From Pantoea vagans (lineage in GTDB: Bacteria > Pseudomonadota > Gammaproteobacteria > Enterobacterales > Enterobacteriaceae), in contig NZ_CP011427.1 in the NCBI RefSeq assembly GCF_001506165.1, positions 1,612,001 to 1,676,000 on the forward strand: a stretch of 64,000 nucleotides of DNA, in the 5' to 3' direction. The position numbers and the translations under genes were made by a program. The notes under the pieces are model-generated. The model did not search any database. It was not told the origin of the DNA and saw only the letters and a list, made by a program, of their open reading frames with translations. Below, piece after piece: positions 27,136 through 35,176 of this stretch. The first letter of the stretch is position 1. Each line of letters begins with the position of its first letter.

Positions 27136-27599
27136 GACTGCCACTCACTGATGAGCTGGCCGTGCGTAAAAAGCTGCAGCGGCCGCGCATCATTCTCCGC
27201 CAGCGGATTTTCGCCAACGTGCTCGACGTGAAGTTCATCACCCACGCGCCGGATAATCACCCGCTCGGTGAGCTGGAGGTCAATACTGATGTCGCTCGCC
27301 GTGTCGCTGATCACGTCCGCCTTGAACGTGAAGCCGTTCTGCTGCTTCTCTTTCGTCGCCATGATGTCGGGTTCATTCACCCGCAGCCATTCCAGCAGCG
27401 GCACAATCAACAGGTCGATATTGCCGGTGTAGTCGGTGATCACCATGTTCAGCCGGTACTGATATTCAAACGACAGCGAGGTGGCGAGCGTGGACACAAT
27501 GCGCCCGCTGTCGATAAACACGTTAAGGCTGTCAGGGTTGCGCTGCAGTAGCGGCACGCTGTCGGTGAGCGTCTTGCGCAGTTGTTGCGGTTTCAGCAT
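27132..27599 (-). CDS. R: Tail completion protein gpR
   Basis: gpR is a tail completion protein of the P2 tail-R family. The 155-aa product equals the P2 length and begins MLKPQQLRKTLTDSVPLLQR, with the conserved TDYTGNIDLLIVPLLEWLRV and GFTFKADVISDTASDISID. It overlaps lysC upstream and S downstream. Confidence 0.94.
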   Translation of the reverse strand: MLKPQQLRKTLTDSVPLLQRNPDSLNVFIDSGRIVSTLATSLSFEYQYRLNMVITDYTGNIDLLIVPLLEWLRVNEPDIMATKEKQQNGFTFKADVISDTASDISIDLQLTERVIIRRVGDELHVEHVGENPLAENDARPLQLFTHGQLISEWQS

Positions 27600-27852
27600 T
27601 GTGTTGTTCCTGGCACTCTTTGATTACTTCAATCTGCAGCCCGCAGGACGCGAGCGCCGCCTCAAGTTGGCGGTTATCCGCCGCCAAATCGCCCGCTGTT
27701 TTCAGGCTGTTGCCCGGAACCGGGCAGCTTGTTACGCGCGGACAACCAATCCAGATAATCTCTGGCGCTGGCGAAGGCGGGACGGCTGTGCAGCCGGATA
27801 ACGTCATCAGGCAGAGCAGCAGCAGACCACTCACGTAAAATCGGACTCGCAT
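27532..27852 (-). CDS. lysC: LysC, Rz1-like outer membrane spanin lipoprotein
   Basis: Rz1-type spanins pair with Rz (LysB) to fuse inner and outer membranes at lysis. The 106-aa frame starts MRVRFYVSGLLLLCLMTLSG and has a lipobox LTLSGC, then a proline-containing stretch (VPPSPAPE). It is nested out of frame in lysB, as in P2 and lambda, and runs into R. The ATG at 27852 has GAGGG 6 nt upstream; an in-frame start at 27879 would disturb the signal peptide. Confidence 0.85.
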   Translation of the reverse strand: MRVRFYVSGLLLLCLMTLSGCTAVPPSPAPEIIWIGCPRVTSCPVPGNSLKTAGDLAADNRQLEAALASCGLQIEVIKECQEQHNAETATTAQDAHRQRAATAAQP

Positions 27853-28126
27853 CGGTTTCCCTCTGTATCTGTGCTTCACGGGTTAAGGCTCCGGCGCTGG
27901 CGCGTCCCTGCATCAGCCGCAGCGCGGCCTCGCGCTTTTGTCCCTGCAGATTTTCACTGTTAAGACGGTTGATCGCTTTGTCGCGGCTCTTTATGCCTGC
28001 CGACAGCGTGCCGATAATACGCTGCGCTCCCGCCAGCTCGTCACTGGCAACCGACCAGCGCCAGCCGGTAAACGCCAGCGCCAGCAACACGACGGCAATT
28101 AGCGTTGCGGTAATGCGCATCACCAT
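27674..28126 (-). CDS. lysB: LysB, Rz-like inner membrane spanin
   Basis: The 150-aa protein has one N-terminal membrane helix (about residues 5-24, TATLIAVVLLALAFTGW) and a periplasmic alpha-helical region (ELAGAQRIIGTLSAGIKSRD and following), as in P2 LysB. It contains lysC in another frame. GAGGGGGC precedes the start; an ATG two codons later is equally possible. Confidence 0.87.
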   Translation of the reverse strand: MVMRITATLIAVVLLALAFTGWRWSVASDELAGAQRIIGTLSAGIKSRDKAINRLNSENLQGQKREAALRLMQGRASAGALTREAQIQRETDASPILREWSAAALPDDVIRLHSRPAFASARDYLDWLSARNKLPGSGQQPENSGRFGGG

Positions 28127-28632
28127 GCCCCCTCAAGGCACCATGCCAGCTCCCGCACGCGGCGGTTATCCAGCCCCTGATTAAACACGCCTTTCACGTA
28201 CACCCAGCGCGGCAACTGGTAGCAGGCTGCGCGCCAGTGGCTCTCATTCAGCAGCTTCACCATCGTTGAGCTGCAGGCATTGCCCGTGCCGACGTTGAAG
28301 GCAAGCGACACTAGGGCGTCGTATACCTTTTGCGGCACGACCGTAAAGAGACAGCGAGCCAGCGCTTTTTCGGTACGCAGCACGTTGGCAATAAACGTGC
28401 CTGCCACCTGTCGCTCGGTGATAGTTTTACCCGGCACGACGCCGACCGTGTTGCCGATGCCGTCCGTCCATTTGTCCGCGTCGCACTTATATGGACTCAG
28501 GCGGCAGCCTTCGTAATCGGCAATCAGCTTTAGCCCCTCGATCGAGGTGTGCAGTTGCTGAAACCCCGGTATGGTGGCTGCGATGACTAGCACCACGCCG
28601 ACCGCGCAGCGCTTAACGATTTGCAGATTCAT
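28120..28632 (-). CDS. Endolysin: GH24 lysozyme with SAR-type N-terminus
   Basis: This lysozyme (muramidase) degrades peptidoglycan at lysis. The 170-aa product has the T4-lysozyme-family catalytic triad pattern Glu41-8aa-Cys50-5aa-Thr56 (YEGCRLSPYKCDADKWTDGIGNT region). The weakly hydrophobic, Ala/Val/Gly-rich N-terminal helix (about 8-22) has a flanking Cys9, as in signal-arrest-release endolysins of the P21/P1 type, which are exported by Sec and released when the holin depolarises the membrane. It fills the position of P2 gene K. The ATG at 28632 is chosen because it starts the SAR helix. Confidence 0.9.
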   Translation of the reverse strand: MNLQIVKRCAVGVVLVIAATIPGFQQLHTSIEGLKLIADYEGCRLSPYKCDADKWTDGIGNTVGVVPGKTITERQVAGTFIANVLRTEKALARCLFTVVPQKVYDALVSLAFNVGTGNACSSTMVKLLNESHWRAACYQLPRWVYVKGVFNQGLDNRRVRELAWCLEGAW

Positions 28633-28834
28633 AGTCCCCCCGGCTGATGCGCCCACTCAGGAAAAGCTGGTAGGTTTTGCGGCGGTAATACCAGCTCACG
28701 AGAAACATGCCGACGCCGAGCACCATGCCGAGCAGCGTTGCCACGTCCTGTAAATCCCACTTGCCGAGCCAGCCCATCACCACCGCTACGCAGTAGGTGA
28801 TAAAGGCGGTGATGCGCTCCATTGTGATGTTCAT
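28613..28834 (-). CDS. Phage holin, HP1/class II type
   Basis: The 73-aa protein has two membrane helices (about residues 5-22 and 30-48, ITAFITYCVAVVMGWLG and VATLLGMVLGVGMFLVSWYY) and a basic C-terminal tail with RISRGDYESA. This is typical of small class II holins beside SAR endolysins. It overlaps the lysozyme start by about 20 bp. The ATG at 28834 (MNITMERITAFITYCV) is preferred to the one four codons upstream. Confidence 0.87.
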   Translation of the reverse strand: MNITMERITAFITYCVAVVMGWLGKWDLQDVATLLGMVLGVGMFLVSWYYRRKTYQLFLSGRISRGDYESANR

Positions 28835-28836
28835 AG

Positions 28837-29043
28837 TCAGTCCCATAGGTTCACGGTTTCGCCCGTTGATGATTCCGGCAGCTCAGGAAGGTCAACCGGC
28901 CAGCCGTGCGGAAGCACCGCTCCGGCATCAGCGAGGCCGGGATTTGCGGCAAGCACGGATTCCATGACCTGCTGCGTGCGGCCGTAATACCGATAGCAGA
29001 GGTTATCCACTGTATCGCCCTGCAGCGCGTAAACCCGCGTCAC
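28837..29043 (-). CDS. X: Tail protein gpX
   Basis: gpX is an essential small tail protein with a LysM-like fold, thought to sit at the baseplate hub. The 68-aa product (67 aa in P2) shows VYALQGDTVDNLCYRYYGRT, matching phage_tail_X. It overlaps L by 4 bp and lies 2 bp before the holin. Confidence 0.95.
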   Translation of the reverse strand: MTRVYALQGDTVDNLCYRYYGRTQQVMESVLAANPGLADAGAVLPHGWPVDLPELPESSTGETVNLWD

Positions 29044-29507
29044 AGCAGGCTCACGATGCAGCCGGGGCGCTCACCGACGCGGCTGATACTGAACCGCGCA
29101 TCGCGCCAGTATTCGTCGGCACTGGACTCAACGGCGCTGGCCTTATTCGCTCCGCTGGCGTCGTAGCCGCGATAACGCTCGGCGATGGTGGCGGCGGTGA
29201 TCGCCTCAACGGCCGCGAGGTAGTAGGTGATTTTCTCGCTTACGCCGTCCAGCGATTCGGCCGGAACGTCAGCCAGCGTTTTGAAGCCCGCCGCCATGCG
29301 ATCGGCGCGCCATTCGTACAGCTCGGCGTTCACTTCGGCAATCGCCGTTTTCACCGCCAGCCGCAGGCGCTGCGCGGTGACGGTTCCCTCATAGCGCAGC
29401 GATTCGCGCAGCTGCTGCAGGTCGATGTCAGGCCAGAAAAAGGTGTTCTTAACCGGCGGCTCGTCAGTCTCTGCCGGTCGCTGTGCTGCAATTACCAGCG
29501 TGCTCAT
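29040..29507 (-). CDS. L: Head completion protein gpL
   Basis: gpL is a head completion/stabilisation protein added after DNA packaging. The 155-aa product contains FFWPDIDLQQLRESLRYEGT and TAIAEVNAELYEWRA, as in the P2 gpL family (169 aa in P2). About 90 bp of non-coding sequence separates it from M. Confidence 0.93.
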   Translation of the reverse strand: MSTLVIAAQRPAETDEPPVKNTFFWPDIDLQQLRESLRYEGTVTAQRLRLAVKTAIAEVNAELYEWRADRMAAGFKTLADVPAESLDGVSEKITYYLAAVEAITAATIAERYRGYDASGANKASAVESSADEYWRDARFSISRVGERPGCIVSLL

Positions 29508-29597
29508 AGTTGGCCTCAGAATAGGTGGGCGGTGGAGGACGACGCAGACACTGAAAGTGCGTTGCCGTCCTGCCGCCCTGCGCGGGGTCGCGTCCGG

Positions 29598-30266
29598 TCA
29601 GCGGCTGGCCTGCGCCTGCTTTTTCATGGCAGTAGCCAGCCGCTCTATGTCTTTTTTCACGCCGCAGCCCTCATGCAGCTGCAGCGCGCGTTTCAGGTGG
29701 TTCATCGCTTCCAGAGTCCCGCCCGCGTCGCGATAGGCATACCCAGCGATTTTGTGCAGCTTGGCGCGCACCTGATCGGGCATGTCTTCGGCGTCGGTCA
29801 GCCGGATGGTTTCAAGCAGCGGCGCAATATCGATCGCCTCTTTTGCCGTCCAGGCACGCGTCGCGGCGCTGGCTACTTCTTCGGCCAGCAGGTACGGCAG
29901 GCTGTCACGTTTAAAACCGTCGGGCGGAACCAGATCGTGCTGCAGTGCGTAGCGGGCGATTTCAAGCGCGCCATTTACGTCGCCGGTGTCCAGCCGCCAG
30001 ATCATGACGGTCATCACGATGGCATCCTGCGCGCCGCGCCCGCTGTTCATCACGCCTGCAATCCACGGCAGGTAGTCGGGCAGCAGCTGGCGTTTAAGCT
30101 CCGCTTTGCGCTCGACCGAGTGGATTTTTTTCAGGCGGCGCTTGTCCTCGTTGAGTTTCACGAGCATCTGCTCATAGCCGGTGGCGTGGCGCAGCGGATT
30201 CGCATTCCGCTGCGTTTCGGTTTCGGCCTGAATGCGCATCCGGTGACGGCGGGCGGGACTCAGCAT
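29598..30266 (-). CDS. M: Terminase small subunit gpM
   Basis: gpM is the endonuclease subunit of P2-type terminase that, with gpP, cuts cos and starts packaging. The 222-aa product shows RRHRMRIQAETETQR near the start and LLPDYLPWIAGVMNSGRGAQ, family hallmarks. P2 gpM is 247 aa. Confidence 0.94.
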   Translation of the reverse strand: MLSPARRHRMRIQAETETQRNANPLRHATGYEQMLVKLNEDKRRLKKIHSVERKAELKRQLLPDYLPWIAGVMNSGRGAQDAIVMTVMIWRLDTGDVNGALEIARYALQHDLVPPDGFKRDSLPYLLAEEVASAATRAWTAKEAIDIAPLLETIRLTDAEDMPDQVRAKLHKIAGYAYRDAGGTLEAMNHLKRALQLHEGCGVKKDIERLATAMKKQAQASR

Positions 30267-30269
30267 GCG

Positions 30270-31343
30270 TTACTCTCCCGCCGGTGCTTCGGCTTCTTCC
30301 TGCGTGGTGAAATCACCGATTTCGATGTTCTCGATCACGCAGCCCGCCGCGTAGTCTTCCACCACGTAGTCTTCGTTGGCTGACTCGTAGTTTTCGATGC
30401 GGTCGCGCTTCGGCACTTCTTCGATGTGGCGGCGCTGCGTGCCTTCCTGCCAGTAAATCGACAGGTTATCGGTGCGGGTGATCATCATGGCGTTGGCCGG
30501 GAAGTACGGCACGCGCACGGCGGGCAGGTTGCCGATGCGCTTCTGGCTGACGATGAGATCGGCGGCCAGCTGCTCAGTGTTCGGCTGTGTCTGGTTGACG
30601 ATCGGGAAATACTTGTCGGCAAGCAGCTGACGACCAACGATAACGACTAGCTCCGGGTCTTCCTGATACCACGGCTCGATCAGGTTGTTAGTGGCGTCCA
30701 TCACCAGCGCGTCGAGGTTGGCATAGTCGCCACCCTTACCGATGCGAATGGTCGGCGAAATCACCGCACCCGCACCGTCGGTGATTTTGCTCATCACGCG
30801 GGACGGCGCTTCGTTGCGGTACTTCTGCAGCCAGCCCACGGCCACGTCCTGCAGCATCGGGTTCGCCGCGCGGTTTGATGTCTTGGCGCGGTGCGTGCCG
30901 TTGAAACCGATCATGATGCGGTCAAGCGCCTGACGCTGAATAATGGCGTCGCGTAAGCGCGTCTGGAAATCTTCGTAGCGCGCCCACAGGTCAAGCGTGT
31001 TGTAACGGATGTGGAAATCGAAGTTCACCTGCACGCACTCATAGCCCTGGCTGTCCAGCGATGCAAAGTCAGCGGTTTCGCGCTCGTCGCCGCCTGCGGT
31101 ATCGGTGGTGCTGGCAATCGAGCCGGACACACCGACGCCGATTTTTTCACCCTTCATTTCAGGGACGGGCACGATGTTGATGCGTGTCAGAAACGCGGAC
31201 GACTCCTGCACACGGGTCATCAGCTTCTGCGTGACGGACGGCTCGACGCTGAATTTTTTGTTCATGTCGTCGATTTCAACGCCGTTAAGTTCGGCGACGC
31301 GGGACATATAAGCGTTAAATTTGAAGCGGGTTTGCTTGCGCAT
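30270..31343 (-). CDS. N: Major capsid protein gpN
   Basis: gpN builds the icosahedral head and has the HK97 fold. The 357-aa product matches P2 gpN (357 aa) and begins MRKQTRFKFNAYMSRVAELN, with FHIRYNTLDLWARYEDFQTR and the end region YAAGCVIENIEIGDF. It is processed by the protease in gpO. Confidence 0.96.
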   Translation of the reverse strand: MRKQTRFKFNAYMSRVAELNGVEIDDMNKKFSVEPSVTQKLMTRVQESSAFLTRINIVPVPEMKGEKIGVGVSGSIASTTDTAGGDERETADFASLDSQGYECVQVNFDFHIRYNTLDLWARYEDFQTRLRDAIIQRQALDRIMIGFNGTHRAKTSNRAANPMLQDVAVGWLQKYRNEAPSRVMSKITDGAGAVISPTIRIGKGGDYANLDALVMDATNNLIEPWYQEDPELVVIVGRQLLADKYFPIVNQTQPNTEQLAADLIVSQKRIGNLPAVRVPYFPANAMMITRTDNLSIYWQEGTQRRHIEEVPKRDRIENYESANEDYVVEDYAAGCVIENIEIGDFTTQEEAEAPAGE

Positions 31344-31374
31344 TGGCTTTCCTGTTTATCAGTGTTCGGATTTA

Positions 31375-32223
31375 TCAGCAGTCGGTCATCACGCTGGATT
31401 TGTTGTCGCCGCCGGTGGCAGGCGGACGGCGGTTAAAGTTGCCGTCGGTACGGGTGAGCGTGTCCTGCAGCGCACTAAGCGCTTCGCGGTCTTTACCGTG
31501 TTCGGTTTCCAGCGTGTCGATGCGAGCGGTGAAAGATTTTTCCAGCGCCGCCAGCTGCTGCGCGTAACTCTCGCCGTTGTGCTGCACCTGCTCAGCCACG
31601 GCCGTTACGGCTGCGCTCACGTCGCTAAAGCGCTCGTCGTCAGTTTTCTCTTTGCGAGTAAACAGATCTTTCACGCGGGACAGCAGCGACGGAGCGGCGT
31701 CGGCTTCTTCATAAAACTTAATCAGGGTTTCTTCGGCGGCGGTAAACAGGTTGTCTTTGTCCAGCTTGCGCGACGCCAGCGGGTTGGCTTTCGCCGTGGC
31801 GCTGAAACTCAGAATCTCGGTGCCGAGGCTCGCCGGGTCGTCGGTGACGGCCAGGCCAACCAGATAGGCTTCGCCGGTGTCGGCAAACTTGGTGTTGATT
31901 TCAACCGAGGTGTAAATCTTCTGGCGTGCTTTGGTCAGGTCGATCAGCTCCGGCGTCGGGTCGATGTAGCCGAACAGGGCGAGTTTGCCCGCCAGTGCGC
32001 CTTCGGTGATTTCTTCCACTTCAACTTTCGTCACGTCGCCATAACGTCGGAACGGGCTGTCGGCAGCATAGCCTTTGATGTGTTCCATGTTGACGCGCGC
32101 ACCGTACACGGTCGGGTCGTAGTTCTTCGCCATCTGCGAAATCCACTCGCGGGAAATCTCGCGGCCGTCGGTGGTTGCACCCTCAACGGCGATGCGGAAA
32201 CGCTTTGCTTTGGTTGTTGCCAT
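31375..32223 (-). CDS. O: Capsid scaffold and protease gpO
   Basis: gpO acts as scaffold through its C-terminal coiled coil and as a serine protease through its N-terminal half, cutting itself, gpN and gpQ. The 282-aa product (284 in P2) has FRIAVEGATTDGREISREWI, ARVNMEHIKGY with the catalytic His region, and YTSVEINTKFADTGEAYLVGL with the catalytic Ser. A helical C-terminus follows. I chose the ATG at 32223 (MATTKAKRFRIAVEG) by the P2 start; an upstream open extension runs to 32292. Confidence 0.94.
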   Translation of the reverse strand: MATTKAKRFRIAVEGATTDGREISREWISQMAKNYDPTVYGARVNMEHIKGYAADSPFRRYGDVTKVEVEEITEGALAGKLALFGYIDPTPELIDLTKARQKIYTSVEINTKFADTGEAYLVGLAVTDDPASLGTEILSFSATAKANPLASRKLDKDNLFTAAEETLIKFYEEADAAPSLLSRVKDLFTRKEKTDDERFSDVSAAVTAVAEQVQHNGESYAQQLAALEKSFTARIDTLETEHGKDREALSALQDTLTRTDGNFNRRPPATGGDNKSSVMTDC

Positions 32224-32368
32224 TAAACAGGCTCCGGTCAGTGGGTTGTTTCGGTTCGGGGTCAGTTTCCCCGTCGCCACCTCATCCCTCAACGAAAGCC
32301 AGCCCGCTCACGTACCAGCAAACAGCCAGTGCAGGCGCGCCATTTTCGGCATCGGTAGCCTTAGCGGC

Positions 32369-34132
32369 ATGAACATGACACCCGGCACTATCATCAGCGA
32401 TCCGCGCCGTCAGGCTGCGCTGCTTTACTGGCAGGGATATTCCGTGCGCCAGATTGCGGAAGCGATCGGACAAAAAACGCCGACCGTGCAGAGCTGGAAA
32501 CTGCGCGACGAGTGGGACAGCATCGCGCCCATCAGTCGCGTGGAAGCCAGCATGGAAGCGCGGTTGATTCAGCTCATCATGAAAGAGGTCAAAGGCAACG
32601 GTGATTACAAAGAGATAGACGCGCTCGGCCGCCAGATTGAGCGGCTGGCGCGCATTGAGCGCTATCGCAGCAGCGGCAACGAGGCCGACTTAAACCCCAA
32701 CGTGCGCAACCGCAACAAAGGCGAACGCCAGCCGGTGATTAAGAATTTGTTCAGCGACGAGCAGACCGAAAAGCTCACCGGCCTGTTTATGGATAACTGC
32801 TTTGAATACCAACTCAACTGGCACAAAGCCGGGCTGGCGCACCGCATCCGCAACATCCTCAAGTCGCGGCAGATTGGCGCGACGTTTTACTTCGCCCGCG
32901 AGGCGCTGATTGATGCGCTCACCACCGGCCGCAACCAGATTTTCCTGTCGGCCAGCAAGGCGCAGGCGCACGTCTTCAAAAACTACATTCTCGACTTTGC
33001 CCGACAGGCTGACGTTGACCTCAAAGGCGACCCGATTGTGTTGCCCAACGGCGCGCGCCTTATTTTTCTCGGCACCAACGTGCGCACCGCACAGAGCTAC
33101 ACCGGCAATCTGTACCTGGATGAATATTTCTGGATCCCCAAGTTTCAGGAGCTGCGTAAGGTTGCCAGCGGCATGTCGCTGCACAAGAAGTGGCGCACCA
33201 CTTACTTTTCCACGCCGTCCAGCCTGTCGCATAGCGCCTATCCGTTCTGGTCGGGCGAGCTGTTTAACAAAGGGCGGCGCAACCGCAATGAACGCATCGA
33301 GCTGGATCTCTCACATTCTCACCTGGCGAAAGGCGCACTGTGCGGCGACGGCCAGTGGCGGCAGATTGTCACCGTTGAGGACGCACTGACGGGCGGCTGC
33401 AACCTGTTCGACATCGATCAGCTGCAGCTCGAATACAGCCCGGCGGAGTATCAGAACCTGCTGATGTGTGAATTTGTGGACGACGAAGCCAGCGTGTTCC
33501 CGTTCGCCGAGCTGCAGACCTGCATGGTGGACAGCATGGAAGAGTGGGACGACTTCAATCTGTACGCGCTGCGCCCGTTCGATTACCGGCCGGTGTGGAT
33601 TGGCTATGACCCTTCACACACAGGCGACAGCGCCGGATGTGCTGTGATCGCGCCGCCGCTGGTTGCGGGCGGCAAGTTCCGCGTGCTGGAGCGCCATCAA
33701 TGGCGCGGCATGGATTTCGCCGCGCAGGCACAGTCGATCAAAGAACTTACCGAAAAGTACACCGTGGAATACATCGGAGTTGACGCCACCGGCATCGGTC
33801 AGGGTGTGTTCCAGCTCGTGCGCCAGTTCTTCCCGGCGGCGCGGGAAATCAAATATTCGCCCGAGGTGAAAACCGCAATGGTGCTGAAAGCCAAGGACAC
33901 CATCAGCAGCGGCCGCCTCGAATACGACGCAGGCCAGACTGACATCACGCAGTCATTTATGGCTATCCGCAAAACCATGACGGCCAGTGGCAACCGCTCA
34001 ACCTACGAGGCCAGCCGCAGCGAGGAAGCCAGCCACGCCGATGTCGCGTGGGCAATCATGCACGCGCTGCTTAACGAACCGCTCACCGCTGCCAGCGGCG
34101 GCGCTAACCCTTCATTTATGGAATTTTACTGA
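32369..34132 (+). CDS. P: Terminase large subunit gpP (ATPase)
   Basis: gpP powers DNA packaging. The 587-aa product (590 in P2) has an N-terminal helix-turn-helix (SDPRRQAALLYWQGYSVRQI). The ATPase segment contains KSRQIGATFYFAREALID and LYLDEYFWIPKF (Walker B-like), and the RNase-H-like nuclease domain shows WIGYDPSHTGDSAG and YIGVDATGIGQGV. I chose the ATG at 32369 (MNMTPGTI); the frame is open to 32171, antisense to O. It is divergent from O, as in P2, and shares 1 bp with Q. Confidence 0.95.
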   Translation: MNMTPGTIISDPRRQAALLYWQGYSVRQIAEAIGQKTPTVQSWKLRDEWDSIAPISRVEASMEARLIQLIMKEVKGNGDYKEIDALGRQIERLARIERYRSSGNEADLNPNVRNRNKGERQPVIKNLFSDEQTEKLTGLFMDNCFEYQLNWHKAGLAHRIRNILKSRQIGATFYFAREALIDALTTGRNQIFLSASKAQAHVFKNYILDFARQADVDLKGDPIVLPNGARLIFLGTNVRTAQSYTGNLYLDEYFWIPKFQELRKVASGMSLHKKWRTTYFSTPSSLSHSAYPFWSGELFNKGRRNRNERIELDLSHSHLAKGALCGDGQWRQIVTVEDALTGGCNLFDIDQLQLEYSPAEYQNLLMCEFVDDEASVFPFAELQTCMVDSMEEWDDFNLYALRPFDYRPVWIGYDPSHTGDSAGCAVIAPPLVAGGKFRVLERHQWRGMDFAAQAQSIKELTEKYTVEYIGVDATGIGQGVFQLVRQFFPAAREIKYSPEVKTAMVLKAKDTISSGRLEYDAGQTDITQSFMAIRKTMTASGNRSTYEASRSEEASHADVAWAIMHALLNEPLTAASGGANPSFMEFY

Positions 34133-35154
34133 TGAGCAAACGCAACCACCGCAAGGCATTCACCGCAAAAAACCAGCCCGCACAGGACGCGTCACAACCG
34201 TTCGAGGCGTTTACCTTTGGCGAGCCGACGGCGGTACTCGATAAGCGCGACATCATGGATTACGCCGAGTGCATCCATAACGGCCGCTGGTATGAGCCGC
34301 CGGTCAGCTTCCACGGCTTGGCAAAAAGCCTGCGCTCGGCGGTGCATCACAGCTCGCCGCTGTATGTGAAGCGCAACATTCTGGCCTCAACGTTTATCCC
34401 GCACCCTCTGCTGAGCCAACAGGAGTTCAGCAAGTTTGCGCTCGACTATCTGGTGTTTGGTAACGCTTTCGCGGAGCTACGTCGCAACACACTCGGCAAA
34501 CCGCTGCGTCTGGAAACGTCACCGGCCAAGTACACGCGGCGCGGTGTGGAAGAGGGCGTTTACTGGTTTGTGAATGAGTGGAAGGATGCGCATCAGTTCG
34601 AGGCGGATCAGGTATACCAACTTATCGAGCCGGATGTGAATCAGGAGCTGTACGGCCTGCCGGAATACCTCAGCGCACTTAATTCGGCCTGGCTGAATGA
34701 GGCGGCGACGCTTTTCCGCCGGAAGTATTACCAGAACGGCGCGCACGCGGGTTACATACTTTATATGACCGACGCCGCGCAGAGCAGCAGCGATATTGAG
34801 CGCATGCGACAGGCGATGCGCGATACCAAAGGGATCGGCAACTTCCGCAACCTGTTCATGTATGCGCCCAACGGCAAGCCGGACGGCATCAAGATTTTGC
34901 CTCTGAGTGAGGTGGCAACGCGGGATGATTTCTTTAACATCAAGAAGGCCAGCCGCGATGATTTGCTCAGTGCGCACCGCGTACCGCCACAGATGATGGG
35001 GATTATCCCCGACAACACTGGCGGGTTTGGAGATGCGGTTAAGGCGGCGCAGGTGTTTGTTCGCAATGAGCTGACACCATTGCAGGAGCGAATGAAGGAG
35101 CTAAACGATTGGCTGGGTCAGACAGTAATTAGATTTCAAGAATACAACCTTTGA
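34132..35154 (+). CDS. Q: Portal protein gpQ
   Basis: gpQ forms the dodecameric portal at the capsid vertex through which DNA enters. The 340-aa product (344 in P2) contains FTFGEPTAVLDKRDIMDYAE, DYLVFGNAFAELRRN and AHRVPPQMMGIIPDNTGGFG, signatures of the PBSX/P2 portal family. It follows P with a 1-bp ATGA-type overlap and ends at a hairpin shared with the retron gene. Confidence 0.95.
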   Translation: MSKRNHRKAFTAKNQPAQDASQPFEAFTFGEPTAVLDKRDIMDYAECIHNGRWYEPPVSFHGLAKSLRSAVHHSSPLYVKRNILASTFIPHPLLSQQEFSKFALDYLVFGNAFAELRRNTLGKPLRLETSPAKYTRRGVEEGVYWFVNEWKDAHQFEADQVYQLIEPDVNQELYGLPEYLSALNSAWLNEAATLFRRKYYQNGAHAGYILYMTDAAQSSSDIERMRQAMRDTKGIGNFRNLFMYAPNGKPDGIKILPLSEVATRDDFFNIKKASRDDLLSAHRVPPQMMGIIPDNTGGFGDAVKAAQVFVRNELTPLQERMKELNDWLGQTVIRFQEYNL

Positions 35155-35157
35155 TAA

Positions 35158-35176
35158 AAGCCCCTTAATGGGGCTT
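35158..35176. terminator. Hairpin terminator shared by Q and the retron gene
   Basis: AAGCCCC/GGGGCTT with a TTAAT loop lies 3 bp after the Q stop. The retron reverse transcriptase stop codon on the other strand lies inside the loop. T-rich sequence follows on the minus-strand side (TTTTATC), so it can end both convergent transcripts. Confidence 0.75.

Noticed and set aside
29532..30383. Plus-strand ORF of 283 codons over gpM/gpN
   Set aside because: It is antisense to clearly conserved terminase and capsid genes; it is long only because of GC-rich codon bias.
31321..32226. Plus-strand ORF of 301 codons over gpO
   Set aside because: It is antisense to the scaffold/protease gene, with His/Arg/Phe-rich low-information sequence.
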